Source: Winogradskya humida
GTDB lineage: Bacteria; Actinomycetota; Actinomycetes; Mycobacteriales; Micromonosporaceae
Length of the DNA: 64,000 bases
Assembly: GCF_016862215.1 (NCBI RefSeq)
Contig: NZ_BOMN01000080.1
Span: 21,527 to 85,526, forward strand
Reading direction: 5' to 3'
Positions 41,554 through 50,729 of the stretch are shown here, piece after piece; positions within the stretch are counted from its first letter, which is position 1, and each line of letters begins with the position of its first letter. The notes beneath the pieces are model-generated. The model had not been told where the DNA came from. It made no database searches and worked only from the letters and a program-made list of their open reading frames with translations. The position numbers and the translations under genes were made by a program.

Positions 41554-43332
41554 TTGGACAGCCCCCGCAAACCCAGGAAATTGACCGCCGCCGAGAAGAA
41601 GCAGGCGAAGGAAGTCTCCCTGCGCCGCATCGGCCGCCTGTTCACCGCCCACCGGGCCCAGCTCACCGTGGTCGTCGCGATCATCGTGGCGTCCTCGGTG
41701 ATCTCCATGGCCTCGCCGTTCCTGCTCCGCGCCGTCATCGACGACGCCCTCCCCCACCAGGACCTCGCCCTGCTCGGCTGGCTCGTCGCCGGCATGGTCG
41801 CCGTCGCCGGGGTCACCTCCGCCCTCGGCGTGATCCAGACCTGGATCTCCACCACCGTCGGCCAGCAGGTCATGCACCGGCTGCGCACCGACGTCTTCAC
41901 GCATCTGCACCGCCAGTCCGTGGGCTTCTTCACGCGCACGCGCACCGGTGAGGTGCAGTCCCGGATCACCAACGACATCGGCGGCATGCAGTCGGTCGTC
42001 ACGTCGACAGCCACCTCGATCGCCTCGAACCTCACCACCGTCGTCGCCACCGCCGTCGCGATGGCCGCGCTCTCCTGGCAGCTGTCGCTCGTCTCGCTGG
42101 TCGTGCTGCCGCCCGCGATCTACCTGACCCGCCGGGTCGCGCAGATGCGCCGCGAGATCACCGCCCAGCGCCAGCGCGAGCTCGCCGACCTCAACGTCAC
42201 CGTCGAGGAGGGCCTGTCCATCAGCGGCATCCAGCTCTCCAAGACGATGGGTACGGGCGCCGCGCTCGTCAGCCGCTTCACCGAGTCCTCCCAGCGTCTG
42301 ATCGACCTGGAGCTGCGCTCGGAGCTCGCGGGCCGCTGGCGGATGGCCTCGATGACCATCCTCTTCGCCGCGATCCCGGCGGTCATCTACCTCAGCGCCG
42401 GCCTGCCCTTCACCGCCGGCAAGCTCAGCATCGGCACCCTGGTCGCGTTCACCGCGCTGCAGTCCGGCCTGTTCCGCCCGCTCATGGGCCTGCTCGGCGT
42501 CGGTGTCTCACTGACCAGCTCGCTCGCCCTGTTCGCGCGCATCTTCGAATACCTCGACCTGCCCGTGGAGGTGGACGACCCGGCGCACCCGGTCACCGTC
42601 GACCCGGCCCGGATCCGGGGGCACCTGCGGTTCGAGGACGTCACCTTCGCGTACCCGGGAAGTGAGACCGCGGCCCTCGCCGGCGTGACCCTGGACGTCC
42701 CGGCCGGGACGTCACTCGCCCTGGTCGGCGAGACCGGCTCCGGCAAGAGCACCCTCGCCGCCCTGGTCGCCCGCCTCTACGACCCCGACGCCGGCCGCGT
42801 CACCGTCGACGGCATCGACGTGCGTGACCTGCGCCTGGCCGACCTCGCCGGCATCGTCGGGGTGGTCAGCCAGGAGACCTACCTGCTGCACACCACGATC
42901 CGCGAGAACCTGCGCTACGCCCGCCCGGACGCCACCGACGACCAGATCGAACGGGCCGCCCGCGCAGCCCAGATCCACGACCTGATCGCCGCCCTGCCCG
43001 ACGGCTACGACACCATGGTCGGCTCCCGCGGCCACCGCTTCTCCGGCGGCGAGAAGCAGCGCATCGCCATCGCCCGCACGCTGCTGCGCGACCCCCGCAT
43101 CCTGGTCCTCGACGAGGCAACCAGCGCCCTCGACAACGAGACCGAACGCGCCGTCCAGCGCGCCTTCGACGAACTGGCCAAGGGCCGCACCACGGTCACC
43201 ATCGCGCACCGCCTCTCCACGGTCCGCGACGCCGACCAGATCGCCGTGGTCGACCACGGCCGCATCCTCGAATCCGGCACCCACGACACCCTGGTCTCCG
43301 AAGGCGGCCGCTACGCCACCCTGGCCGCATGA
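41554..43332 (+). CDS. ABC exporter, fused membrane and ATPase domains
   Basis: 592 residues; TTG start at 41554 with AAGAAGG 7 nt upstream. The type IV exporter membrane domain with six helices (~residues 35-320) includes HRQSVGFFTRTRTGEVQSR. The ATPase has Walker A VGETGSGKSTLAALVARLY, signature FSGGEKQRIAIARTLL, Walker B ILVLDEATSALDNETE and His in TIAHRLSTV. It works as a homodimer or with a partner; none is adjacent. Control by the divergent MarR protein suggests drug or metabolite export. A 42-bp repeat array follows ~40 bp after the stop. Confidence 0.92.
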   Translation: MDSPRKPRKLTAAEKKQAKEVSLRRIGRLFTAHRAQLTVVVAIIVASSVISMASPFLLRAVIDDALPHQDLALLGWLVAGMVAVAGVTSALGVIQTWISTTVGQQVMHRLRTDVFTHLHRQSVGFFTRTRTGEVQSRITNDIGGMQSVVTSTATSIASNLTTVVATAVAMAALSWQLSLVSLVVLPPAIYLTRRVAQMRREITAQRQRELADLNVTVEEGLSISGIQLSKTMGTGAALVSRFTESSQRLIDLELRSELAGRWRMASMTILFAAIPAVIYLSAGLPFTAGKLSIGTLVAFTALQSGLFRPLMGLLGVGVSLTSSLALFARIFEYLDLPVEVDDPAHPVTVDPARIRGHLRFEDVTFAYPGSETAALAGVTLDVPAGTSLALVGETGSGKSTLAALVARLYDPDAGRVTVDGIDVRDLRLADLAGIVGVVSQETYLLHTTIRENLRYARPDATDDQIERAARAAQIHDLIAALPDGYDTMVGSRGHRFSGGEKQRIAIARTLLRDPRILVLDEATSALDNETERAVQRAFDELAKGRTTVTIAHRLSTVRDADQIAVVDHGRILESGTHDTLVSEGGRYATLAA

Positions 43333-43373
43333 CACACCGTTCTCCAAGCGGTGCACCGCTTGCGTCGCAAGCC

Positions 43374-43525
43374 CGCTCACAAAACGGTGCACCGCTCACG
43401 TTGCAAGCCCCACCCCGCTCACAAAACGGTGCACCGCTCATGTCGCAAGGCCCAACCCGCTCACAAAGCCGTGCACCGATCGCGCTACAACGCATCGCCC
43501 GCTCACAAAACGGTGCTCCACTCAC
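43374..43525. repeat. 42-bp tandem repeat array after the ABC exporter
   Basis: CGCTCACAAAACGGTGCACC recurs at 43374, 43416, 43458 and 43500, exactly 42 bp apart, with a diverged copy before 43374. Each contains the palindrome CGGTGCACCG. No gene is seen in the 389 bp between the ABC exporter and the response regulator; beyond the array, GC-rich elements continue to ~43620. Confidence 0.92.
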
Positions 43526-43648
43526 TCGCGAGACGATGCAGTGCTCTCAGCGCGGTGCACTGTTCGCGGGGTACGCATCACCGGCGCGCAACCCGATACA
43601 GCGCTCGCAGCGCGGACGCACCCTCACAACCGGACGCTTGCTCGTAGC

Positions 43649-43664
43649 GTGACCATACGGTCAC
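43649..43664. promoter_or_regulatory. Candidate operator upstream of the response regulator
   Basis: GTGACCATACGGTCAC, 6-bp inverted repeat with 4-bp spacer, 57 bp upstream of the response-regulator start; possible autoregulatory site. Confidence 0.4.
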
Positions 43665-43721
43665 AGCTCATCCACATGTGCTGCTCAGGGTGGTCACAAA
43701 GCCCGAGCCGAAACTCTCCTC

Positions 43722-44423
43722 ATGACGATGGTGACCTCAGCCGCCCCCGGCAGCCGGTACGGCTCGGCGGGACGGCCCGCTCGGATCCTGGTGGTGGACG
43801 ACGAACCGTCGCTGGCCGAACTGCTCACGCTGACCCTCAGCTACGAGGGCTGGGACGTCCGCAGCGCAGCCGACGGCGAGGCGGCCCTCGCGACGGCGGC
43901 CGTGTTCACCCCCGACGCGGTGCTGCTCGACATGATGCTTCCGGACCTCGACGGCGTTGAGGTGCTGCGCCGCTTGCGTACCGAGTGGCCGGGTCTGCCT
44001 GTCCTGTTCCTCACCGCGAGGGACTCGGCCGAGGACCGGGCGGCCGGCCTGCTCGCCGGGGCGGACGACTACCTGACCAAACCGTTCAGCCTCGACCTCG
44101 TGGTGTCCCGCCTGCGGAACGTGCTCGGCGACGCCGCGGACACCCCGGCCGGGACCGTCCTGCACGCGGGCGACCTCGAACTGAGTGTGGAGAGCCGGAC
44201 CGTGCGCCGCGGGGGCGCCACGATCCCGCTGACGGGCATCGAGTTCGACGTGCTCGAGCAGCTGATGCGCGTACCCGGCGACGTTGTCCCGGAGACCGAC
44301 CTGGGGGCGCGGATCCCGGGCGGGCGCACCGCCGTGGTCGCGCTCTGCCTGGCGTCCCTGCGCCGCAAGCTAGGCGTGGAGATCAACGGGGTCGGACCCG
44401 GCTACCGCCTCGCCGCAGACTGA
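43722..44423 (+). CDS. OmpR/PhoB-family response regulator (orphan)
   Basis: 233 residues. The receiver domain has ILVVDDEPSLAELL (acidic pair), phosphorylation Asp in AVLLDMMLPDLDG, LFLTARDS (switch Thr) and DDYLTKPFSL (Lys). The C-terminal winged helix covers ~residues 140-230 (ELSVESRTVRRGG, LTGIEFDVLEQLM, VGPGYRLAAD). No histidine kinase gene lies on either side, so the partner is elsewhere. It is followed by ~450 bp of tandem repeats. Confidence 0.92.
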   Translation: MTMVTSAAPGSRYGSAGRPARILVVDDEPSLAELLTLTLSYEGWDVRSAADGEAALATAAVFTPDAVLLDMMLPDLDGVEVLRRLRTEWPGLPVLFLTARDSAEDRAAGLLAGADDYLTKPFSLDLVVSRLRNVLGDAADTPAGTVLHAGDLELSVESRTVRRGGATIPLTGIEFDVLEQLMRVPGDVVPETDLGARIPGGRTAVVALCLASLRRKLGVEINGVGPGYRLAAD

Positions 44424-44860
44424 CACAGCCGTAGACCGGCAGAACCGCAGACCGACAGAACCGCGGACCGACTGAGCTGCAGACCGTCAGAGCTGCAGAC
44501 CGTCAGAGCTGCAGACCGTCAGAGCTGCAGACCGTCAGAGCTGCAGACCGTCAGAGCTGCGGACCGTCAGAGCTGCGGACTGTCAGAGCTGCGGACTGTC
44601 AGAGCTGCGGACTGTCAGAACAAACGACCTGACAGAACAAACGACCTGACAGAACAAACGACCGGGCAGAGCAGCGACCGGGAAGAGCAGCGACCGGGAA
44701 GAGCCCGGCGACCTCAGGCGTCCGGCGGCTTCAGACGTCCGGCGGCTTCAGACGTCCGGCGGCCCCAGGCTTCAGACGTCCGGCGTCCGGCGTCCGGCAT
44801 CCGGCATCCGGCATCCGGCATCCGGCATCCGGCATCCGGCTGATCGCGGTCCCGGGAGAT
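44424..44860. repeat. Composite tandem repeat region (16-, ~17- and 7-bp units)
   Basis: After the response regulator come about ten copies of a 16-bp unit (AGCTGCAGACCGTCAG and variants, ~44475-44620), three copies of an AACAAACGACCTGACAG unit (~44618-44665), short GACCGGGAAGAGCA units, CTTCAGACGTCCGGCGG units (~44718-44780), and eight copies of CATCCGG (~44798-44850). No gene is seen in this ~500-bp gap. Confidence 0.9.
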
Positions 44861-44873
44861 CCGGGCAAAGAAA

Positions 44874-44903
44874 ACGGCCGCCGGGCCCGGGCCCGGCGGC
44901 CGT
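44874..44903 (-). terminator. Strong terminator of ndh
   Basis: A 30-bp perfect palindrome of GC-rich sequence beginning ACGGCCGCCGGGCC, followed on the minus strand by TTTTCTTT, 17 bp past the ndh stop. Confidence 0.9.
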
Positions 44904-44919
44904 CATCGATGTTGTGCGA

Positions 44920-46449
44920 TCAGCGTCGGCCGGCAGCCTTCGCCTTGGCGGGAGTGCCACCCTTGGCCGCCGCAGCAGCAGCCCCGGTGCCCCCAGCAGG
45001 AGAAGCAGTCGAAGCGGACGACGCCTGCACAGTGGTCCCGGAAGGCGTGGTCCCGGCGACGGCCTTCTCGGCAGCCGCTTCCTTCTCAGCAGCGGCGGCG
45101 GCCTCCGCCTCCTCGACCCGGCGCCGTTCGAACGGGTCGCCGTACTCGCGGGTGGCGATTCGGGCGTACGACTGCTGGAACGTCGACACCCGCTCCGAGC
45201 GGCCACGGCCGAAGAAGCTGACGAACCAGTGGACCACCGCGGTGAACCTGTTCTTGAAGCCGACCAGGTAGAGCAGGTGGACGGCGAGCCACATCAGCCA
45301 GCCGATGAAGCCGGAGAGGTGGATCTTGCCGATGCTGGCCACCGCGTTGAAGCGGGAGACGGTGGCCATGCTGCCCTTGTCGAAGTACTGGAACTTCTGG
45401 CCGGTTTCCTTGCCCTTGAGGCGGCGCTTGATCTGGTCGGCGGCGAACCGGCCGCTCTGGATGGCGACCTGGGCGACGCCGGGGAGGCGGTCCAGGGACA
45501 TCATGTCGCCGACGGCGAAGATCTCGGGGTGGCCCGGCAGGGTGCAGTCGGGCTCGACCATGATGCGGCCGGCGCGGTCGGTCTGGGCGCCGGCGGCCTC
45601 GGCGAGCTTGCGGGCCAGGGGCGGGGCTGCGACGCCGGCGGCCCACATCTTGGTCATGGACTCGATGCGCTCGTGGCCGCGCTTGGTCTCGACCTCGATG
45701 CCGGTGGCGTCGACGTCGACGACCTTGGTCTCGAGCTCGACCTCGACGCCGAGCAGGTGCAGCTGGCGCAGGGCGTGGGTGGAGAGCCGGTCGCCGAACG
45801 TCTTGAGCACGGCGTCGACGGCGTCGATCAGGATGACCCGGGCCTTGCGGGGGTCGATGTGCTTGTACTGACCGGCGAGGTTGCGGTGGGCGAGCTCGGC
45901 GATCTGGCCGGCCATCTCCACGCCGGTGGGGCCGGCGCCGACGACGACGAAGGTCATCCAGCGTTCCTGGTCGGCCGGGTCCTGCTGCAGGTCGGCCAGC
46001 TCGAACGCGCCGAAGATGCGGGCGCGCAGCTCGAGGGCGTCGTCGATGCTCTTCATGCCGGGCGCGTGGTCGGCGAAGTGGTCGTTGCCGAAGTACGACT
46101 GGGAGGCCCCGGCGCCGACGATGAGAGTGTCGTACCCCACCTCGTACTCGATGCTGGGGGCTGTGACCTTGACCTTCTTGGCCTCGACGTCGACGTCCGT
46201 GACCCAGCCGAGCTTCACGTCGATGTTGTCCTGCTTGCGGACGATCTCGCGGATCGGCGGGGCGATCTCGCCCTCGGAGAGGATGCCGGTCGCCACCTGG
46301 TAGAGCAGAGGCTGGAACAGGTGGTAGGCGGTGCCGTTGATCAGCGTGATGTCGACGTCCGCGTTCTTCAGCGCCTTCGCCGCGAAGAGCCCGCCGAAAC
46401 CGGCTCCGACGATCACCACACGGTGCCGGTGAGCAGTGCGTTCAGCCAT
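44920..46449 (-). CDS. ndh: Type II NADH dehydrogenase (NDH-2)
   Basis: 509 residues. FAD-binding RVVIVGAGFGGLFAAKAL at the N-terminus, YHLFQPLLYQVATG (quinone-site motif of NDH-2), NADH-binding FVVVGAGPTGVEMAGQIAEL (~residue 167) and FAVGDMMSL (~residue 315). Two amphipathic or hydrophobic stretches near residues 375-400 may anchor it to the membrane. The last ~70 residues are an Ala/Lys/Thr-rich tail not needed for the fold. It passes electrons from NADH to menaquinone without proton pumping. Divergent from the methyltransferase-fusion gene, with only 52 bp between the starts. Confidence 0.93.
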   Translation of the reverse strand: MAERTAHRHRVVIVGAGFGGLFAAKALKNADVDITLINGTAYHLFQPLLYQVATGILSEGEIAPPIREIVRKQDNIDVKLGWVTDVDVEAKKVKVTAPSIEYEVGYDTLIVGAGASQSYFGNDHFADHAPGMKSIDDALELRARIFGAFELADLQQDPADQERWMTFVVVGAGPTGVEMAGQIAELAHRNLAGQYKHIDPRKARVILIDAVDAVLKTFGDRLSTHALRQLHLLGVEVELETKVVDVDATGIEVETKRGHERIESMTKMWAAGVAAPPLARKLAEAAGAQTDRAGRIMVEPDCTLPGHPEIFAVGDMMSLDRLPGVAQVAIQSGRFAADQIKRRLKGKETGQKFQYFDKGSMATVSRFNAVASIGKIHLSGFIGWLMWLAVHLLYLVGFKNRFTAVVHWFVSFFGRGRSERVSTFQQSYARIATREYGDPFERRRVEEAEAAAAAEKEAAAEKAVAGTTPSGTTVQASSASTASPAGGTGAAAAAAKGGTPAKAKAAGRR

Positions 46450-46501
46450 TTTTCGGGCCTCCGGTCCTCAGGTCGTCTCGTCGTACGGTATCAACGAGCG
46501 A

Positions 46502-48004
46502 ATGGAATCTCAGTTCGTGTTGTTCCCAGGCCGTCACCATGTTCTAACCAGGTTCCAGGCCGGGTATCTGACGGGTTTCCCGGATTCGACGATCATATGG
46601 GCGGTAACTTCCGCGAATCACGCGAACACCAAGCGCAACCCGGTGCCGTTCCACCGCCGGGAAGCCGCGATCGAGCGTTTCAGCGTGCTGGCGGGGCTGC
46701 GGTCGCTGGTAGTGCCGGTTTTCGACACCGCGCCGACGGACCGCTTCGCCGAGGTCACCCTCAAAAACGTGACTGTTGCCACGGGAATCACCCTCACCCC
46801 ACAGAACACGGTGGTTGCGTGTTCGACGCCATCAGTCTCAGCGTTGTACGAGCGTCTGGGCTTCCCGGTGGCCGGAGTCGAGTCGGACATCACACCCGAA
46901 CCGGAGCGTCCGTGGGACGTTCTGCTGCGCCTGGCCGCCGGTGACCGGCGGTGGCGTGAGCTGGCCCACCCGGCCACCACCGACGTCTTCGACCGCTACC
47001 GCCTGGAGGACAGCGTCCGGACGGTCGTGAACGACCCGGTGGTCGGTGACGAGGGCGGGCTCACCCCGACCCGCGACTACCGGACGTACGCGGAAGCTTT
47101 CGCCGACGCCGCCGGCCGCAAGTGGGACCTGGTCCGCCCACACGTGCGGCCCGGCCGGATCGTCGACATCGGATGCGGCGCGGGCTCGGTCCTGGAACGC
47201 GCCGACCAGGAGCCCGCCCTGCGCGAGAGCGACCTCATCGGCGTCGAGATCGCCCGGCACCTCTACGACGAGTGCGTCCACAAGAAGGCCCAGGGCGTCT
47301 TCCAGAACGCCAACGTCTACTTCTACCGCCGCAACGTCCTCGGCGGCGCGATCTTCCCACCGCGTTCGATCGACACCACGCTGACGTTCGCCCTCACCCA
47401 CGAGATCTGGTCCTACGGCGACCGCATGGCCTCGGTGCGCGCTTTCGCCCAGGCCATCTACGACCACACCGCTCCCGGCGGCGTCTGGATCAACAGCGAC
47501 GTCTGCGGCCCCGACGGCAAGGACCGCCCGGTCCACCTCACCCTCACTGCCACCGACGGCCGCAATCCTTCATCAGTACGCAGTGAGCTCGCCGAACTGT
47601 CCTCCTCCGAGGTCGCGGCCCACGTCAGCGCCCTGTCCACCCGCGCCCGCCTCGACCGGTTCGCCGCCGACTACCGCTTCCCGTTCTCGTTCACGGCGGT
47701 GGGCGACACGACGGTGGAGCTCCCGTTCGGCGACGCCATGGACTTCCTGACCCGCAAGGACTACACCGACAACTGGCTGTCGGAGACCCAGGAACAGTTC
47801 TGCGGCCTCGAGTTCGCCGACTGGAAGTCGCTGCTGACCGACATCGGCTTCGAACTCGACCCCGCCTCGGAAACCACCCGCAACGACTGGATCGTCGACA
47901 ACCGCCTCGCCCCGGTCGCGTCACTGACCACCCCGGCCGGCGACCCGGTCGACTGGCCCGTCACGCACGCCTTCCTGGTCGCCCGCCGCCCGCTCAACAC
48001 ATAG
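46502..48004 (+). CDS. Nucleotidyltransferase-like domain fused to a SAM methyltransferase
   Basis: 500 residues from ATG 46502; the frame is open further upstream but overlaps ndh. Residues ~1-125 resemble the NMNAT-type cytidylyltransferase fold: FVLFPGRHHVLTRFQAGYL at the position of the GRFxPxHxGH motif, then SANHANTKRNPVPFHRREAAIERF, similar to the T-x-N-P-F...ER segment. Residues ~210-480 form a class I methyltransferase with VDIGCGAGSVLERA (SAM loop) and APGGVWINSDV. No signal peptide. The nucleotide domain lacks a clean HxGH, so catalysis is doubtful. Substrate unknown. Tandem hairpins follow the stop. Confidence 0.72.
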   Translation: MESQFVLFPGRHHVLTRFQAGYLTGFPDSTIIWAVTSANHANTKRNPVPFHRREAAIERFSVLAGLRSLVVPVFDTAPTDRFAEVTLKNVTVATGITLTPQNTVVACSTPSVSALYERLGFPVAGVESDITPEPERPWDVLLRLAAGDRRWRELAHPATTDVFDRYRLEDSVRTVVNDPVVGDEGGLTPTRDYRTYAEAFADAAGRKWDLVRPHVRPGRIVDIGCGAGSVLERADQEPALRESDLIGVEIARHLYDECVHKKAQGVFQNANVYFYRRNVLGGAIFPPRSIDTTLTFALTHEIWSYGDRMASVRAFAQAIYDHTAPGGVWINSDVCGPDGKDRPVHLTLTATDGRNPSSVRSELAELSSSEVAAHVSALSTRARLDRFAADYRFPFSFTAVGDTTVELPFGDAMDFLTRKDYTDNWLSETQEQFCGLEFADWKSLLTDIGFELDPASETTRNDWIVDNRLAPVASLTTPAGDPVDWPVTHAFLVARRPLNT

Positions 48005-48008
48005 GCGA

Positions 48009-48051
48009 ACAAACGCCCGTTTGTCCCGCACCGCCTGTAACAAACAGGCGG
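48009..48051 (+). terminator. Tandem hairpins after the methyltransferase fusion
   Basis: Two perfect inverted repeats: ACAAACG..CGTTTGT (48009-48024) and CCGCCTGT-AACAA-ACAGGCGG (48031-48051), starting 4 bp after the stop. Likely terminator. Confidence 0.7.
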
Positions 48052-48097
48052 GCGCGGCGACTTTCTGAGACACCGCGGACGGCGTGTACGTGTCGGC

Positions 48098-48245
48098 ATG
48101 CGCGACGGCGGCGGGGCAGCGAGCTGCTGGAACACCACAGACCGCGCATACGCATGGGCCTGCGCGACCGCAGCGGGACAGCGAACTGCTGGAACACCAC
48201 AGACCGCGCATACGCATGGGCCTGCGCGACCGCGGCGGGGTCGCG
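48098..48245. repeat. 62-bp tandem repeat, about 2.4 copies
   Basis: GCGCGAC occurs at 48100, 48162 and 48224 in otherwise near-identical 62-bp units. It lies in the 519-bp gap between the methyltransferase fusion and the polysaccharide deacetylase; no gene seen there. Confidence 0.88.
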
Positions 48246-48369
48246 CTGTCGTTGACAGCAACGGACGGACGGAGGGTCCCCGTGGTGGGCCTCTCCTGAA
48301 GAACGCGATGCGGCTGACGCCGTGGCCGCGCGCTCACGCGCGAGGCCGACCCGGTCGTGCTCAGCAGCC

Positions 48370-48465
48370 GACGGGTCCGGCAGCCAACGAGTCCGGCAGC
48401 CGACGGGGTCCGGCAGCCGACGGGGTCCGGCAGCCGACGGGGTCCGGCAGCCGACGGGGTCCGGG
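48370..48465. repeat. 16-17-bp tandem repeat
   Basis: GTCCGGCAGCCGACGGG units start at 48375, 48391, 48408, 48425 and ~48442, downstream of the polysaccharide deacetylase stop. Confidence 0.88.
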
Positions 48466-48523
48466 CGGACCGGCACGCGGTCCGCCCGCTTCTGCGGCTG
48501 GAGCCCGTCCCCCGTGCGCGGGG

Positions 48524-50362
48524 TCAGGGGTTGCCGATCATGGAGTAGTCGTCGGTGGTGAGGCTGCCGGTGCCGGCGAGGGTGAGACCGAGGCTGACCG
48601 CCTGGGTGCCGGCGGGGACCGCGGGGGTGGTCCACGCCGCGGAGGCGTAGGACGACGTGGCCGCGTACGGAGGACTCTGGGTCCACCAGGCCCAGCTGCC
48701 GTCGGAGAGCTGGCGGTAGAGGGTCCAGAAGACCGGAGCCGTTGATTTGTACGCCGCATTGAGCGCGTATGTACGGTCTGTTACCACCGCCGGTGCACAG
48801 TTGGCGCTATCGAAGAGCGGGATGAGCTTGGCGTCGCCGTCGGTCCAGGCGGTGATGTCGAGCTTCTGGGCGTACGTGCCGTCCGCGGCGTCGGTGACCC
48901 TGGTCCAGGCCGGCGTGTTCGTGCCGAAGCCCGCGCCCGTCCAGCATTGCGGGAAGCCGTCGGCGCCCGCGGTCTCCAGCGACGGGTTGCGCAGCGCGTT
49001 GACGCCCGGCGGTGCGGGGTCGGGCAGGGCCGGGGTGTCGGCGAAGCCGTAGTCGTCGCTGGTGAGGGTGCCGGCCGAATCGATGGTCAGGCCGAAACTG
49101 ACGGCGACAGCCTCCGCCGGGACGGGCGGGGAGACCCAGGTCGCATGCGTCCAGTCACCCTGGGCGGCCAGGCGCGGGCTCTGTGTCCAGTACGCCCAGG
49201 ACCCTTCAGCCGTACGCCGATAGAGCGTGAAGAACACCGGCACGTCGGAGTGGTACCACGCACTGACCTCGTAGTGGTGTCCCGTGGCGACCGACAGTGA
49301 GCACGTGCCGAGGTCGAACGTCGGGATGATCTTCGCATCGCCGTCGGTCAGGCTGCTGACGGCGACGCGGGAGGCGTACACGCCGGTGTGCGCGTCCGGG
49401 ACCCGCGTGTAGGTGACGGTGTTCGTGCCGTATCCGGCGTTCTGCCAGCAGGTCGGGTTGTCACCGGTCTCGGGATCTTCCAGCGACGGGTTGAGCACCG
49501 TGTTGACGCCGGGCGCTCCGGGCGGGGCCGGCGAGTTGGGTGCGACGGCCGGGTGCAGTGTGCCGCCGAGTGCCTGCTGGACGGTTCTGACGGTGGTGCC
49601 GACCGAGGTCCGTGGCTGCAACCAGTCGAGGAACTCGTCGAGCAGCGCCGGGGAGATGGACTCCAGCGCGCAGCCGTCGCAGACGTGGTGCAGGTTGAAC
49701 GGGAGCCAGCCGCCGGTGGCCTCGGCGTTGAGCACCACGGCCTGCAGATCGGTGAGCGTCCACGTCGACTCCACGTCGTCGGGGGTGCGGGTCTCGAAGC
49801 GGTCGAGCGGCGGCACGGTCTCGGCCGCGTCGCAGTCCGAACAGCTGGCGGGTGACCAGAGATCGCCCACCGCACGGGCGGTGTCGTATCCACAGTGGGC
49901 GGCCATCGATTTGATCGTCGCATTGAATTCCGCGAACGGGTACGCAAATGACGTTACCGCGTATCCCCACGACAACAAAGTGTCGCGGTCCTGACAGATC
50001 TGCCTATTCATCTCGTCGGCCGGCAGCGTCGTGAGGTCCTGATGAGTGGCGGTATGTCCACCTATCTCATGTCCGGCCGCGGCAAGGGTGCCGAGCTGCG
50101 CGCGGGTCATGTAACCGGTTGCGCCGACCAACGCGGAATTGATGTAGAAAGTGCCGTCCATTTCATGGTCGTCGAGCATCGTGACACCGGCCAGCTGGTC
50201 GGTCACGCCGTCGTCGAAGGTAAATGTCACGACCAGCGGGTTCGCCGGGGAGGCGTTAGCCGGAACGGCTCCGACCAACGGGCTACCGAGCAACGCCAGT
50301 AGTACCGCAGCAGCAAGTATTCGCAGGTGGACACGGGTCTTATCGAATAATTGGAGAGTCAT
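48524..50362 (-). CDS. Secreted polysaccharide deacetylase with two C-terminal beta modules
   Basis: 612 residues from ATG 50362 (AAAGGA 5 nt upstream). Sec signal ending near VPANA. The NodB domain (~residues 42-230) has TFTFDDGV (catalytic Asp pair) and GHEIGGHTATHQDLTTL (HxxxH metal site). A Cys-rich insert (SPASCSDCD) follows. Two homologous ~155-residue modules follow at ~285-450 and ~455-612, opening GVNTVLNPSLED and GVNALRNPSLET, each with LYR.(T/L)..GSWA.WTQSP; they are probably carbohydrate-binding. Divergent from the EPS operon, so it may trim the polymer or chitin/peptidoglycan outside the cell. Confidence 0.87.
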   Translation of the reverse strand: MTLQLFDKTRVHLRILAAAVLLALLGSPLVGAVPANASPANPLVVTFTFDDGVTDQLAGVTMLDDHEMDGTFYINSALVGATGYMTRAQLGTLAAAGHEIGGHTATHQDLTTLPADEMNRQICQDRDTLLSWGYAVTSFAYPFAEFNATIKSMAAHCGYDTARAVGDLWSPASCSDCDAAETVPPLDRFETRTPDDVESTWTLTDLQAVVLNAEATGGWLPFNLHHVCDGCALESISPALLDEFLDWLQPRTSVGTTVRTVQQALGGTLHPAVAPNSPAPPGAPGVNTVLNPSLEDPETGDNPTCWQNAGYGTNTVTYTRVPDAHTGVYASRVAVSSLTDGDAKIIPTFDLGTCSLSVATGHHYEVSAWYHSDVPVFFTLYRRTAEGSWAYWTQSPRLAAQGDWTHATWVSPPVPAEAVAVSFGLTIDSAGTLTSDDYGFADTPALPDPAPPGVNALRNPSLETAGADGFPQCWTGAGFGTNTPAWTRVTDAADGTYAQKLDITAWTDGDAKLIPLFDSANCAPAVVTDRTYALNAAYKSTAPVFWTLYRQLSDGSWAWWTQSPPYAATSSYASAAWTTPAVPAGTQAVSLGLTLAGTGSLTTDDYSMIGNP

Positions 50363-50729
50363 GGAGATCCTTTCTGGCACCGCACTCGCCGGCACGGTCG
50401 TGACGACTTTCCCACGTGCCCGCTAAAAGCCACATGGCACGATCGGCGGATATCCGACCGTCCCGCAAATACGGACAACTGGGGTGCCGCCGGTAATTTC
50501 CTCTTGATTTCCGCAGGATTACCCGCAGCCTCGTGAACATTTATTCATCCACGTCACGACCTGCGGATATTTCCCGATCTCAATGATCTGATCCACCGAT
50601 ACTCCACCGGTCGGCCCGCGTTACTCACCCTTACGGTCACTAGCTGAGTACACAGTGCACACCGAATACTCGGCGCCGAAGCGCTTCTCGTCTACAGGCA
50701 CCAACGCAATGCGAGGGGACGGCACAAAA
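50363..50729. other. Divergent promoter region of the EPS locus
   Basis: 367 bp of noticeably lower GC than the neighbours, between the deacetylase and the first EPS operon gene. It must contain both promoters. No further gene, riboswitch or clear operator recognised. Confidence 0.5.
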
